A DNA stretch of 37,954 nt. Source: Hyphomicrobiales bacterium. Lineage in GTDB: Bacteria > Pseudomonadota > Alphaproteobacteria > Rhizobiales > Beijerinckiaceae. Numbering within the stretch: position 1 is the stretch's first letter; each line of letters opens with the position of its first letter. Location of the stretch: NCBI GenBank assembly GCA_027489275.1, contig JAIYAB010000089.1, forward strand, positions 1 to 37,954. The letters run 5' to 3'. Made by a program: the position numbers and the translations under genes. A model generated the notes under the pieces. The model was not told where the DNA came from, did no database searches, and saw nothing but the letters and a program-made list of their open reading frames with translations. This document shows positions 18,445 to 27,910 of this stretch, one piece after another.

Positions 18445-19307
18445 CAGGAGATTCCTTGCTCGCGACGATGCAGGCCCTCGGCAAGAAACGACAGGGCGAC
18501 CCCTGCCCAGCACAAGGCGAGACCCGGGAAGATCGTCATCCACCAGGCGTCGCGAACGAAGGGGCGCCCTTCGCTCATCATGACGCCCCACTCGGCTGTC
18601 GGAGGAGCGGCCCCCAGCGACAGGAATGACAGTCCCGACACGAGCATGATCACGAGGATGAAGTCGCTCAGCCCGTAGGCGATCGTCTCCGAGGAGACGT
18701 TCGGCAGGAAGTGACGGAGGTAGATCCGGGTGCGCGAATAGCCGAGCAACCGAACGGCCTCCATGAAGCCCTGCTGCTTCACCACGGCGGCGCGCGTTTG
18801 GGCAATCCGGGCATAGCGGGCCCAGTTTGTCAGGGCCAGGATGATGACGATGCTCGTCAATCCGGGTCCCAGGATCGCAATCAGGGCGATGGCGAGGACC
18901 AGAAGCGGCAGCGCATTGATCGCCTCGATCAAGGTATTGATGGCGTTGACGACGAACCCGTTCCGCAAAGTACTCAGCACGATCCCCACCAGCGTGCCGA
19001 CCACGAGAGGGATCACGACGCCGAGGAAGGCGACGCCGAGATCCCTGTAGACGGCCGCGAAGACCCTTACGAAGACGTCGCGACCGAGTTGATCCGTTCC
19101 GAAATAGTGAGTTGCGGACGGAGGCAGGAGAGGCCGCGCGACGAGTTCGTTGGGGTGGAACTCGCTCAATGCAGGAACCAGCGCGCCCGCGACAAGCATC
19201 GCCAGCAGCATAAGGGAGCCGACCCATATGCCGATGCGCCCCTCGCGGTAAAGTCCGGGCCCGTCGCTGTCCGGGTCGGCAGCCGTCTCGCTCGCCACGG
19301 CCGTCAT
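18444..19307 (-). CDS. ABC transporter permease (DppC-like)
   Basis: HYFGTDQLGRDVFVRVFAAVYRDLGVAFLGVVIPLVVGTLVGI. Confidence 0.92.
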   Translation of the reverse strand: MTAVASETAADPDSDGPGLYREGRIGIWVGSLMLLAMLVAGALVPALSEFHPNELVARPLLPPSATHYFGTDQLGRDVFVRVFAAVYRDLGVAFLGVVIPLVVGTLVGIVLSTLRNGFVVNAINTLIEAINALPLLVLAIALIAILGPGLTSIVIILALTNWARYARIAQTRAAVVKQQGFMEAVRLLGYSRTRIYLRHFLPNVSSETIAYGLSDFILVIMLVSGLSFLSLGAAPPTAEWGVMMSEGRPFVRDAWWMTIFPGLALCWAGVALSFLAEGLHRREQGIS

Positions 19308-20284
19308 CTCAGTTCCAGCCTCGGATCGAGCCAGCTCGCGAGCACGTCACCCACGAGGTTGATGGCGACGACCGCGAGTCCGAAGAGCAAGACGCAGCCC
19401 TGGACCACCGGATAGTCGCGACCGATGACGGCCCCGACAAGCGCTCGGCCAATTCCGGGAAGCGAGAAGATGGTCTCGATGATGACCGTGGCGCCGACCA
19501 TCACACCGACCATGTAGCTCAGCAGCACGATGGAAGGCGCCAGGGACGGGCGTAACAGATAGTACCAGTAGAACCTCAGCCTGCCGACGCCTCGGACCAC
19601 GCCCGTCTCGACGAACTCCTCCGCCATGGTCTCCTTGATGGAGCTGTAGAGAACCCGCGACAGCACGGGAACGAGATGCGTGCAGATGACCAGGGCGGGC
19701 AGCCAGACGTAATAGAGGTTCTCAGGAAAGTCGGGCTTGTAGCCGATGATCGGCGCGACGCCGTAGTGGACGCCAAGAACGATCAGGGCGATGAGAGCGG
19801 TGAAGAAGGCGGGGATCGCCAGGAAGACGGATGTCACTGCGCGAAAGATGTACGGCACCGACGAATGCCGGGCCGTTGCGACCCAGGCAGCCAGAGGGAC
19901 CGCCATGCAGAGGCCGAGGACGACCGTGACGGCGATGACCCAGAGTGTCACGGGTAGCGAGGTTGCGATGATGTCGCTGACGCGCCTTCCATTCTCGATC
20001 GAAACTCCCAGGTCGCCTTTCAAAAGAGCGAGGAAGTACTCGACGAACTGCGTGACAGGATCGACATCCAGTCTCAGCTGGCGTCGAAGCCGCTCGATTG
20101 CGGCCGGCTCCGCCTCGGCGCCGAGCCGCGCGAGCACGGGGTCTCCCGGCGCGAGCCTGATCAGGCCGAATGCGATCACCATCACCCAGAAGGAGACGGC
20201 GGCGGCGCGCAGCGTGCGGTAGCCGAGACTGCCCAGAACGCGACGTCCTGCGGAACGAGAGTGGTCGGTCGCGTCCATATGCAA
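19304..20284 (-). CDS. ABC transporter permease (DppB-like)
   Basis: FGLIRLAPGDPVLARLGAEAEPAAIERLRRQLRLD; VIIETIFSLPGIGRALVGAVIGRDYPVVQG; ATGA overlap with the dppC-like gene. Confidence 0.92.
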   Translation of the reverse strand: MHMDATDHSRSAGRRVLGSLGYRTLRAAAVSFWVMVIAFGLIRLAPGDPVLARLGAEAEPAAIERLRRQLRLDVDPVTQFVEYFLALLKGDLGVSIENGRRVSDIIATSLPVTLWVIAVTVVLGLCMAVPLAAWVATARHSSVPYIFRAVTSVFLAIPAFFTALIALIVLGVHYGVAPIIGYKPDFPENLYYVWLPALVICTHLVPVLSRVLYSSIKETMAEEFVETGVVRGVGRLRFYWYYLLRPSLAPSIVLLSYMVGVMVGATVIIETIFSLPGIGRALVGAVIGRDYPVVQGCVLLFGLAVVAINLVGDVLASWLDPRLELR

Positions 20285-20385
20285 CGTCGATCACCTGCGC
20301 CGATACACGCCAGACTGATGGATACCCCGGCAAGCGCCCGGCGCGTCACCGCGCCGGGTACCAGGGGAAGCGGCTGCCCGCCGGA

Positions 20386-21966
20386 TCAATTGGCCGGCAA
20401 TGCAGGTGTCGTCTTGACGAACAGATACTCGCCCGGCCTGACCGCCTCCACGACGCCGCGCGCATGGCGAATGCCGCTCAGGGAGAACTGCGACGTCAGC
20501 GGGATGTAGGAGGAGTCGTCCACCGCCAGTAGCTCCAGCTTGCGCAGCAAGTCCTTGATTTTCGCCGGATCGCTCGAGGATCCGGCCTCGGTCAGGAGCG
20601 CGGCAGCCGTCGGGTTCTCGAAGCCGGAATTCACGACCCAGGCTCCCCCGGGGAAGAACCAGTTGCGCAACTGCAGGATCGGAGTCTGGACTGCATTGCG
20701 GAAGAAGACCAGTTCGTAGTTACGGGCGCGTATCCGCGTGGTGATATCTGCGTCCGGCAAAGGCTTCACGTTCGCGGTGATGCCGATCTTCGCGAGATCC
20801 GCCGCGACGACCTGTGCGGCTTCCGCCCATTGCGGCCGTGCCGGGACGATCATCTCGAAGGAGAAGCCGGTGGGCCATGCCGTCTCCGCCAGCCGTGCCT
20901 TGGCTGCGGCGACGTCCGGGCGCCCGTCATTGGGAAGCGAGCACTGGAAGTATGGGTTGCCGGGCTTGAACGCATAGGCACAGGCCGGCTCGGGAATCCC
21001 GAAAAAGCCGATGTCCGCCACCCGCTTTCGATCGATGACCAGCGACATGGCCTGTCGGACCTTCTTGTCCTTCAGCGCGGCGTTCGGCTGTCCCTGGTAA
21101 TTGTTGACGGCCAGCATGAAGGTGCCGGGTTCGGCATGATTGATGATCGTGACCTTGGAATCGTCATTTCGCGACGCTGCATTCAGCGGAAGCGTATAGA
21201 CGTAGTCGACTGAACCCTGCTGCAGCGCAAGAAGGCGCGAGGTAGGATCCGGAATGACGACGATGCGCAGTTCCTGCACATGGGGCTTCGCCCAGTAGTG
21301 CGGGTTGGCCTTCAGAACCATCTGATCGGTCCCGGGGGTCCACTCCGAAAGCATGAGCGGGCCGGCGCTCACGGGCTTCTTGAAATACTCCGCAGGCGTC
21401 TTCTCCTGGATCTGCTTCTTCGGATGGATGCCGAGGAAGTGCGACGCGATGGCATGCTTGAAGTCGGGATACGGGGAAGACAGGCTCCACACGATGGTTC
21501 CATCGCCCTGCGCCGTCACGGACTTGATCGGAGCGATGAAGGCGCTGGAGATTCCCGCGGCTCTCCACCGCTCGAAGGCGAAAACGACGTCTTCCGCGAG
21601 AACGGGAGTTCCATCGGAATACTTGGCGCCCTTCCTGATCGTCTGGGTGATGGTGAGGCCGTCGGGCGACACGCTCTCAGCCTCGATCAGATCCATGCGA
21701 GGCACGAGATTGATGTCGTACCGGTAGAGCAAACCCTGTTGCGGATACATCGGCTGGTAGTCGGTGCTCGGACCACCCGCGGATGGATCGAGGCTTGTCG
21801 TACGCGCGCCGATTGCCATCGTCACTGTCGCGCATTCAGCCTTGTCCGTCGGCGTGGCCAATGTGCAGTTCGGACCCGGATTGGCCAACGCCGGCACTGA
21901 CGCGGCCAGCGCAAGGCCGAGCACTGCTGCCGGCCGCAGGACCAGTCGAAGGGACATCGTCGTCAT
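20386..21966 (-). CDS. ABC transporter substrate-binding protein, SBP family 5
   Basis: Signal peptide; GLTITQTIRKGAKYSDGTPVLAEDVVFAFERW family 5 signature; start chosen at MTTMSLRLVLR. Confidence 0.9.
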   Translation of the reverse strand: MTTMSLRLVLRPAAVLGLALAASVPALANPGPNCTLATPTDKAECATVTMAIGARTTSLDPSAGGPSTDYQPMYPQQGLLYRYDINLVPRMDLIEAESVSPDGLTITQTIRKGAKYSDGTPVLAEDVVFAFERWRAAGISSAFIAPIKSVTAQGDGTIVWSLSSPYPDFKHAIASHFLGIHPKKQIQEKTPAEYFKKPVSAGPLMLSEWTPGTDQMVLKANPHYWAKPHVQELRIVVIPDPTSRLLALQQGSVDYVYTLPLNAASRNDDSKVTIINHAEPGTFMLAVNNYQGQPNAALKDKKVRQAMSLVIDRKRVADIGFFGIPEPACAYAFKPGNPYFQCSLPNDGRPDVAAAKARLAETAWPTGFSFEMIVPARPQWAEAAQVVAADLAKIGITANVKPLPDADITTRIRARNYELVFFRNAVQTPILQLRNWFFPGGAWVVNSGFENPTAAALLTEAGSSSDPAKIKDLLRKLELLAVDDSSYIPLTSQFSLSGIRHARGVVEAVRPGEYLFVKTTPALPAN

Positions 21967-22035
21967 GAATTCCTCCCGTGGAGCAGCCGCGGTTTCGCTG
22001 CTGATTGTTTGTTTGGAGTTCGATACGCGATAATC

Positions 22036-22045
22036 TGTGATCACG
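22036..22045. promoter_or_regulatory. Near-palindrome TGTGATCACG between divergent SBP and Rieske genes
   Basis: taatcTGTGATCACGgttatg; 9 of 10 bases identical to the sites at 11116 and 13962. Confidence 0.6.
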
Positions 22046-22355
22046 GTTATGATGCGATGCAGCCGCGGCCGTGTCCAGTGCCTTGTGCCGGGTATTCCGT
22101 TCAGAGACGCCGCGTGGTGCCTACGGGGAGCAGAGCTCGGAGCGGCTCGCGCGAGTCCTGCGCGCGCCCGAAGTCAGGCCCCCGCCCCTCCTTGCGCATG
22201 CTGAACACCCGGGCTAACGTCCAGAAAACTTACAAGCGTTAGAAAATTCGGAAACGTATCCCGAGGACCGTTCGCCTGGAGGCCGGCCCGGCCGCTTCTC
22301 TGGAAGCCGCGCCCGCTGCCGTGGCAGCGCTCCGTACCCGCAGGAGCACATAGGC

Positions 22356-23453
22356 ATGTTCATCAAGGATACGTGGTACGTGGCGGCCTGGCACCACGAG
22401 GTGACCCGCACGATCTTGGCCCGCACCATCCTGAACGTTCCGCTGGTTTTCTTTCGCCGGCAGGACGGATCCGTCGCAGCGCTCGAGGACTCCTGCCCGC
22501 ACAAGTTCATGCCTCTGTCGGGCGGCTATGTTCAGGGCGATACGGTGGTATGCGGCTACCACGGCATGACGTTCGACGGCTCGGGTCGTTGCGTGCGCAT
22601 CCCCGGGCAGGAGACCATTCCGCGCAACGCCCGCACGCGCAGTTTCCCCGTGGTCGAGCGGTACGGCTGGATTTGGATCTGGATGGGCGATGCCGAACAG
22701 GCCGACCCCGCCCTCATCATCGACATTCCCCAGATGAGCGACGGCCAGTGGGCTCCCTCCCGCGGCGAGCGGATGCATTACAAGGGCGGGTACCAGCTGA
22801 TGACGGACAACCTCATCGATCCGTCCCACGTGACCTACGTCCATGCCAAGACCCTCAGCAACTCGACCGAGGCGGAGCTTCCTATCGAGACCTCCGTTCA
22901 TGAGGATCATGTCGCCGTGACCCGCATCGTGCGTGACAGTCCGCCCGCTCCGTTCTTCCAAAGCCTTGGCAACTACAAGGGCAATGTCCACCGCTGGCAG
23001 GTCTATCGCGTCGCCCCGCCATCACTGTGCATCATCGACACAGGCACCGCGCCGGCCGACAGCATCTCGCCAGAAGATCTCGATCTGGCAGCCGACTCGC
23101 TCACCCGTTCGGTCAGCCTCCGCGGCGGCGATAGCAGCCGACTCCTTTGTATTCGCGGCATCGACTTCCTGACGCCCGAGACCGACAAGACCACGCACTA
23201 TTTCTGGTTCCTGCTGAGAAACTTCGCCCTCGACGACCGTACCTGCGAGCGCAACGTCACCGAGCAGGCGACAAAGGCGTTCAACGAAGATCTCGTCGTC
23301 GTGGAGGCGGTGCAGCGCCGTATCGACCTCGGTCAATTGCCGCCGCAGGTTATCCTCAAGGCCGATGCCGGATCGGTCCAGGTGCAACGCCTCTTTGCCC
23401 GCAAGCTGGCCGCGGAACAGAAGCGTTACGCCGATCGGGCGGCGACCGCATAG
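22356..23453 (+). CDS. Rieske [2Fe-2S] non-heme iron oxygenase alpha subunit, VanA-like
   Basis: Rieske motif CPHKFMPLSGGYVQGDTVVCGYHG; mononuclear-iron motif region DNLIDPSHVTYVH. Confidence 0.93.
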   Translation: MFIKDTWYVAAWHHEVTRTILARTILNVPLVFFRRQDGSVAALEDSCPHKFMPLSGGYVQGDTVVCGYHGMTFDGSGRCVRIPGQETIPRNARTRSFPVVERYGWIWIWMGDAEQADPALIIDIPQMSDGQWAPSRGERMHYKGGYQLMTDNLIDPSHVTYVHAKTLSNSTEAELPIETSVHEDHVAVTRIVRDSPPAPFFQSLGNYKGNVHRWQVYRVAPPSLCIIDTGTAPADSISPEDLDLAADSLTRSVSLRGGDSSRLLCIRGIDFLTPETDKTTHYFWFLLRNFALDDRTCERNVTEQATKAFNEDLVVVEAVQRRIDLGQLPPQVILKADAGSVQVQRLFARKLAAEQKRYADRAATA

Positions 23454-23464
23454 CTGGGGCCTCC

Positions 23465-23782
23465 ATGTCGTCGTCCGATGACGAGGCGCCTGGCGAGGCC
23501 GGGGCGCTCGCGGAAGGGGAATTCGAAGTCGTGCTCGCGCGAGCGGGCCGACGCTTTGTCATCCGACCTCACGAGGGGATCCTCGAGACGCTGCTGGACG
23601 CCGGCCTGGACGTGCCGTTCTCCTGCCAGGAGGGCGTGTGCGGACAGTGCCTGACCCGTGTAATCACGGGCACTCCCGATCATCGCGACAGTTTTCTGTC
23701 GCCAGCTGAACAAGCCTCGAACACCGTGATGACGATCTGTGTGTCCCGCTGCCGCGGGACACGTCTGCTGCTGGACGTGTGA
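23465..23782 (+). CDS. Stand-alone plant-type [2Fe-2S] ferredoxin resembling the C-terminal domain of VanB-type reductases
   Basis: LLDAGLDVPFSCQEGVCGQCLTRVITGTPDHRDSFLSPAEQASNTVMTICVSRCRGTRLLLDV; 105 aa, ATG 11 bp after the Rieske stop; no FMN/NAD domain. Confidence 0.85.
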   Translation: MSSSDDEAPGEAGALAEGEFEVVLARAGRRFVIRPHEGILETLLDAGLDVPFSCQEGVCGQCLTRVITGTPDHRDSFLSPAEQASNTVMTICVSRCRGTRLLLDV

Positions 23783-23975
23783 TGAACTGGGGGGGGCACT
23801 GTCAACTCAACCAGCCCGCGCGCATGGTTCGAGTTGTCGATCCTCGCCGTCACGCCGCGACGGTCGGATTCGGCCAATCTCGTCGAGATGCCAACGGTCG
23901 TTTGGCCGCTGTCGCCCGGCACGCAGGTTTCGAGCGAGTCTTCCACATCGGAGCGATCGCCTTCGGCGGGAATTC

Positions 23976-23995
23976 CATGCCGATCTCTCGGCATG
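23976..23995. repeat. Perfect hairpin CATGCCGA-TCTC-TCGGCATG in a convergent intergenic region
   Basis: 8 bp arms, 4 nt loop, between ferredoxin stop (23782) and amidase stop (24017); no T-tract. Confidence 0.5.
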
Positions 23996-24016
23996 AGCGT
24001 GGGACACGTGATGCTC

Positions 24017-25432
24017 TCACGCACCTTGCGGACGGCAGTCGACAGGCGTCGACACCGGCCGTCCAAGGGCGTGCTCCGCCGCCCGCATGGCTGCGACGAG
24101 AACGGGCTCCTGCAGCATCTGTGTAATGAACTGTAGGCCGACAGGCAGCCCGTTCCGGCCGAACCCACAGGGGAGCGAGCCCGCCGGTTGGTGGCCGAGG
24201 TTGAATGGATAGGTAAAGTAGGACCACACCGCCGCCGTCTCGTGGCCGGGCGGAAGACCGCGCTCGATGTCCCACGCCACGCAGGGCGTCGTCGGCGTCA
24301 GCAGCAGGTCATGGCGCTCGAAGAACCGGCGCAGCGTCTCCCGGTGTTCGAGGCGCCGGCGCATGATGCGCGCGAAGCGGTCGGAGCCCATCGCACGAAA
24401 GTCCCGGATGGCTGCGAGCAGTGGAGGGTCGATGAGGTCGGGGGTCGCGTCGATGGCGTCACCTAAGCGTGCGCTGCAGCCGCCGATGAACTCGGCTCCC
24501 AGGATCTCGGCCGGATCGGGGCAGACGGTGTCGACCAGTTCGATATCGGGCCAGATGGTGCGGAGCCTTTGCACCGCCGCCTCGACCGCGCGGGCAACGT
24601 CCGGGTCAGGCCGCCCGTAACCGAGCGTCGGGCTGAAAGCCACCCGCAGCCGGCGGACGGCGCGTTCGTCGGGCTCGCCCGCCATCGCCGGATAGAGCGA
24701 AAAGGCGTCGCGCAGGTCGGGGCCGGCGATGGCTCGCAGGAGGATCGACGCGTCCTCGACCGTGCGGGCGATGGGGCCGACGTGAGCCAGCGTGGGCGTG
24801 GCGCTCGCCGGCCAGACCGGAACGCGCCCGAAGGTCGGCTTGATGCCGACGAGCCCGGTCAGGGCGCAGGGCGACCGGATGGAGCCGCCGCCGTCGGTTC
24901 CCAGCGCGATCGAGGTCACGCCGGCCGCCACCGAGGCGACGGCGCCGCCGGACGAGCCGCCGGGCGTCCGCCCGAGATTCCAGGGATTGGCCGTGTTGCC
25001 GTGCACGAGGCTCTTCGTGTAGCCGCGATAGCCGAACTCCGAGGTGGTGGTCTTGCCGATGATCACCGCACCTGCGTGCCGCACGCGTGCGACGGAGGGG
25101 GCGTCCTCGTGCGGGACGTAGTCCTTCATCGTCAGCGAGCCGAAGGTGCACGGCAGGCCCGCGACATCGATCAGGTCCTTGACTGACACGGGCACGCCGA
25201 GCAGGGGCCTGTCGGTAGATTCCACCGGCTGGCGAAGAAGCTCCGCCTCCGCGGCGCGCGCCTGCACCATGGCGCCGTCCCGATCGACGGTGACGAAGGC
25301 GTTCAGCGCGCTCTCGGTCTCCTCCAGTCGCTCCAGCGACCGCGCCGTCACCTCGACAGGGGAAAGTTCGCGGCGGCGCATCGCTGCCGAGAGCGAGACA
25401 GCATCCATGCGGTCGATGTCGTTCAGGGGCAT
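24017..25432 (-). CDS. Amidase signature-family amidohydrolase
   Basis: GVPVSVKDLIDVAGLPCTFGS; GRTPGGSSGGAVASVAAGVTSIALGTDGGGSIRSPCALTGLVGIKPT. Confidence 0.93.
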   Translation of the reverse strand: MPLNDIDRMDAVSLSAAMRRRELSPVEVTARSLERLEETESALNAFVTVDRDGAMVQARAAEAELLRQPVESTDRPLLGVPVSVKDLIDVAGLPCTFGSLTMKDYVPHEDAPSVARVRHAGAVIIGKTTTSEFGYRGYTKSLVHGNTANPWNLGRTPGGSSGGAVASVAAGVTSIALGTDGGGSIRSPCALTGLVGIKPTFGRVPVWPASATPTLAHVGPIARTVEDASILLRAIAGPDLRDAFSLYPAMAGEPDERAVRRLRVAFSPTLGYGRPDPDVARAVEAAVQRLRTIWPDIELVDTVCPDPAEILGAEFIGGCSARLGDAIDATPDLIDPPLLAAIRDFRAMGSDRFARIMRRRLEHRETLRRFFERHDLLLTPTTPCVAWDIERGLPPGHETAAVWSYFTYPFNLGHQPAGSLPCGFGRNGLPVGLQFITQMLQEPVLVAAMRAAEHALGRPVSTPVDCRPQGA

Positions 25433-25437
25433 GGCGG

Positions 25438-26133
25438 TCAATCCAGGAACGCGAGCGCCCGGACAGGAGAGCCGGACCCTTTCTTGAACTTCAGCGGAAA
25501 GGCCTGGAACTGGAACACGCCGACGCCGACGAGCTCCTCGAGATTGCACAGCCACTCGACATGCGTCATGCCGCGGTCGCGCGACACGCGGTGGCTGGGG
25601 AATTCCGCCCAGTTCGGACGATCCGTCGAGGGGCCCTCGACGCCGTGCAGGCGCGAGCCCCGGTCGGCGAGCCAGTGCGTCGCCGCCGCAGTCAGCCCGG
25701 GATTGGAGAACATGACGCTGTCGTTCGGGTAGTGGCGGCGGTGCAGCCCGGTGTTGAGCAGCACGATGTGGCCCTCCACCCGCACGCCCGCCTTGCGCTC
25801 GGCGGCCTCCATGTCGGCCACGTCGATGTCGCCGAGGTCGGGGATGTGTGTCAGGTCGAAGCAGACGGCGGGGCCCATGAAGAGATCGAGCGGCATCTCG
25901 TCGATCGGCGCGCCCGTGGGGCTCAGGTGGAAGAACGCATCGACGTGCGTGCCGACGTGATTGAGCATGCCGACGAACTCGATCGGTGTCGTGAACGGAT
26001 CACCCGGAACGCCCTGGTTGTAGGCGAGACAACTCTCATGGGTCATCCACGGAAGGAACACCGGCCGGGGCATGTTCTTGTGCGCCGGCATGTTGTTTTC
26101 GATGGTGACGCTCAGATCGATGATCCGCGGCAT
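25438..26133 (-). CDS. Cyclase family protein (kynurenine formamidase-like metal hydrolase)
   Basis: MPRIIDLSVTIENNMPAH; metal-binding HVGTHVDAFFH; HIVLLNTGLHRRHY. Confidence 0.9.
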   Translation of the reverse strand: MPRIIDLSVTIENNMPAHKNMPRPVFLPWMTHESCLAYNQGVPGDPFTTPIEFVGMLNHVGTHVDAFFHLSPTGAPIDEMPLDLFMGPAVCFDLTHIPDLGDIDVADMEAAERKAGVRVEGHIVLLNTGLHRRHYPNDSVMFSNPGLTAAATHWLADRGSRLHGVEGPSTDRPNWAEFPSHRVSRDRGMTHVEWLCNLEELVGVGVFQFQAFPLKFKKGSGSPVRALAFLD

Positions 26134-26155
26134 GGGAAGGCCTCCGGTCTGCGTT

Positions 26156-27427
26156 TCAGCGCATGAAGAAGTTCGGGAGCGCCAGCGGTATCGCCGGCAC
26201 GAAGGTGATCAGGATCAGCACCGCAAAGATCGGCACGAGGAACGGCAGGCAGGCGCGGAACGTGGCGTAGAAGTCCAGCCCCGAGATCCGCGCCATGACA
26301 AAGAGCAGCAGGCCGACCGGCGGGGTCATCAGGCCGATCATCAGGTTGAGGACCATGACGATCCCGAAGTGCACCGGATCAATGCCGAACTGCGTCAGGA
26401 CCGGCATGAAGATCGGCACTGCGATGAGGATGATCGCGATGGTCTCCAGGAACATCCCGGCGACGAGCAGGATCAGGTTGAGGATGAGGAGGGCCTGCCA
26501 GGGCTCCTGGATCGCCCCGAGCATCATCCGCGTGAATTCCTGCGCCGCATTCTCGCGGACGAGGATCCAGCCGAACAGCGACGACGCCCCCACCATCAGC
26601 ATGACGACCGACGTCGTCTCGACCGTCTCCACGAGGGAACCCAGCACCGACTTGAGGCCGAAACTGCGGTAGACGAAGACGCCGATGAGCAGCGCGTAGG
26701 CGGCGGCCACGGCGGCGGCCTCCGTCGGTGTCGCGACGCCGAGCACGATCCCGCCCATGATGATGATCGGCATAAGCAGCGCCGGCGCACTCGTCCTGAG
26801 GGCTGCCAGGCGCTCGCCCCATGTCGCCCTGGGCTCGACCGGATAGTTGCGGCGGCGCGCGTACCACGCGACCTGCACGTGCATGGCGGCGGCCATCAGG
26901 ATGCCCGGGACGATGCCGGCCAGGAAGAGTTGCCCCACCGACGCGCCCGCCGCAAAGCCGTAGACGACGAGCGGCAGGCTAGGAGGAATGACCGGCCCCA
27001 TCGTGGCCGAGGCCGCCGAGATGCCGACGGCGAAGGGCATGTCGTAGCCACGGTTGCGCATGGCGCGGACCTCCATCGCGCCGAGGCCGCCCGCATCGGC
27101 GATCGCCGTGCCGCTCATGCCCGAGAAGATCATGCTGTTGAGAATGTTGACCTGGCCGAGTCCGCCGCGCCAGTGCCCCACCATCCTGTGCGCGAATTCG
27201 AACAGGCGGTCGGTGATCGCGCCGGCGTTCATCAGGCTGCCGGCAAGCACGAAGAACGGCACGCACAGCAGTGGGAAGCTGTCGACGCCGGAGACCATCT
27301 TCTGGATGGCGATGAGCGGCGGGATCCCGTTGGCCACGATGTAGACGATCGAGGCTCCGGCGATGGCGACGAAGACCGGCGCACCGATCAGCAGCAAGAC
27401 CGCCAGCGCCGAGAAAAGAAGGATCAT
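26156..27427 (-). CDS. dctM: TRAP transporter large permease, DctM family
   Basis: VLAGSLMNAGAITDRLFEFAHRMVGHWRGGLGQVNILNSMIFSGMSGTAIADAGGLG. Confidence 0.94.
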   Translation of the reverse strand: MILLFSALAVLLLIGAPVFVAIAGASIVYIVANGIPPLIAIQKMVSGVDSFPLLCVPFFVLAGSLMNAGAITDRLFEFAHRMVGHWRGGLGQVNILNSMIFSGMSGTAIADAGGLGAMEVRAMRNRGYDMPFAVGISAASATMGPVIPPSLPLVVYGFAAGASVGQLFLAGIVPGILMAAAMHVQVAWYARRRNYPVEPRATWGERLAALRTSAPALLMPIIIMGGIVLGVATPTEAAAVAAAYALLIGVFVYRSFGLKSVLGSLVETVETTSVVMLMVGASSLFGWILVRENAAQEFTRMMLGAIQEPWQALLILNLILLVAGMFLETIAIILIAVPIFMPVLTQFGIDPVHFGIVMVLNLMIGLMTPPVGLLLFVMARISGLDFYATFRACLPFLVPIFAVLILITFVPAIPLALPNFFMR

Positions 27428-27885
27428 CGAACGGCTACCGGGCGAACGAGCGACACGATCTCGACGACGATCCGGACGACGCCGCCCGCCAGTCCCGCCG
27501 CCACGACGGCGTAGAGCCAGCTCATCGGCATCTCCATGGCGGCGCTGCGCGAGTTGGCGAGGATGGGCATGATCCGGACCGCCTGGAGGGCGAGGAAGGC
27601 CACAACAGCAAGGCTGACGAGCAGCACGAACAGCCGAACCGTCCGCGCGACTGGCGAGGGCAGCCGGTCGACGAGGTCGACCCGGATATGGCTGTCCTTG
27701 CGGAAGCCGAGCCCGGTCCCGACGAAGGTGATGATCACAAGCCCGAAACGGGCAAACTCCTCGGCCCAGACGAGGCTGTCGTTGAGGACGTACCGGAAGA
27801 ACACCGACACGACGACGACGATGAAGATCGAAACGAGTACGAGGACGGCGATCGCGTCCTCGTACTCGCGGATCATGCCTCGCAT
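27424..27885 (-). CDS. dctQ: TRAP transporter small permease, DctQ family
   Basis: VFFRYVLNDSLVWAEEFARFGLVIITFVGTGLGFRKDSHIRVDLV; ATGA overlap with dctM. Confidence 0.93.
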   Translation of the reverse strand: MRGMIREYEDAIAVLVLVSIFIVVVVSVFFRYVLNDSLVWAEEFARFGLVIITFVGTGLGFRKDSHIRVDLVDRLPSPVARTVRLFVLLVSLAVVAFLALQAVRIMPILANSRSAAMEMPMSWLYAVVAAGLAGGVVRIVVEIVSLVRPVAVR

Positions 27886-27910
27886 GGCGGACCTCGCCCG
27901 GTGCGTTGCG

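Noticed and set aside
23680-24168. Minus-strand ORF spanning the ferredoxin end and amidase end
   Set aside because: No domain; overlaps well-supported coding ends. The unexplained gap (23783-24016) may contain a remnant but I could not support one.
26072-27514. 480-aa plus-strand ORF rich in Asp/His/Arg
   Set aside because: Low-complexity antisense of DctM.
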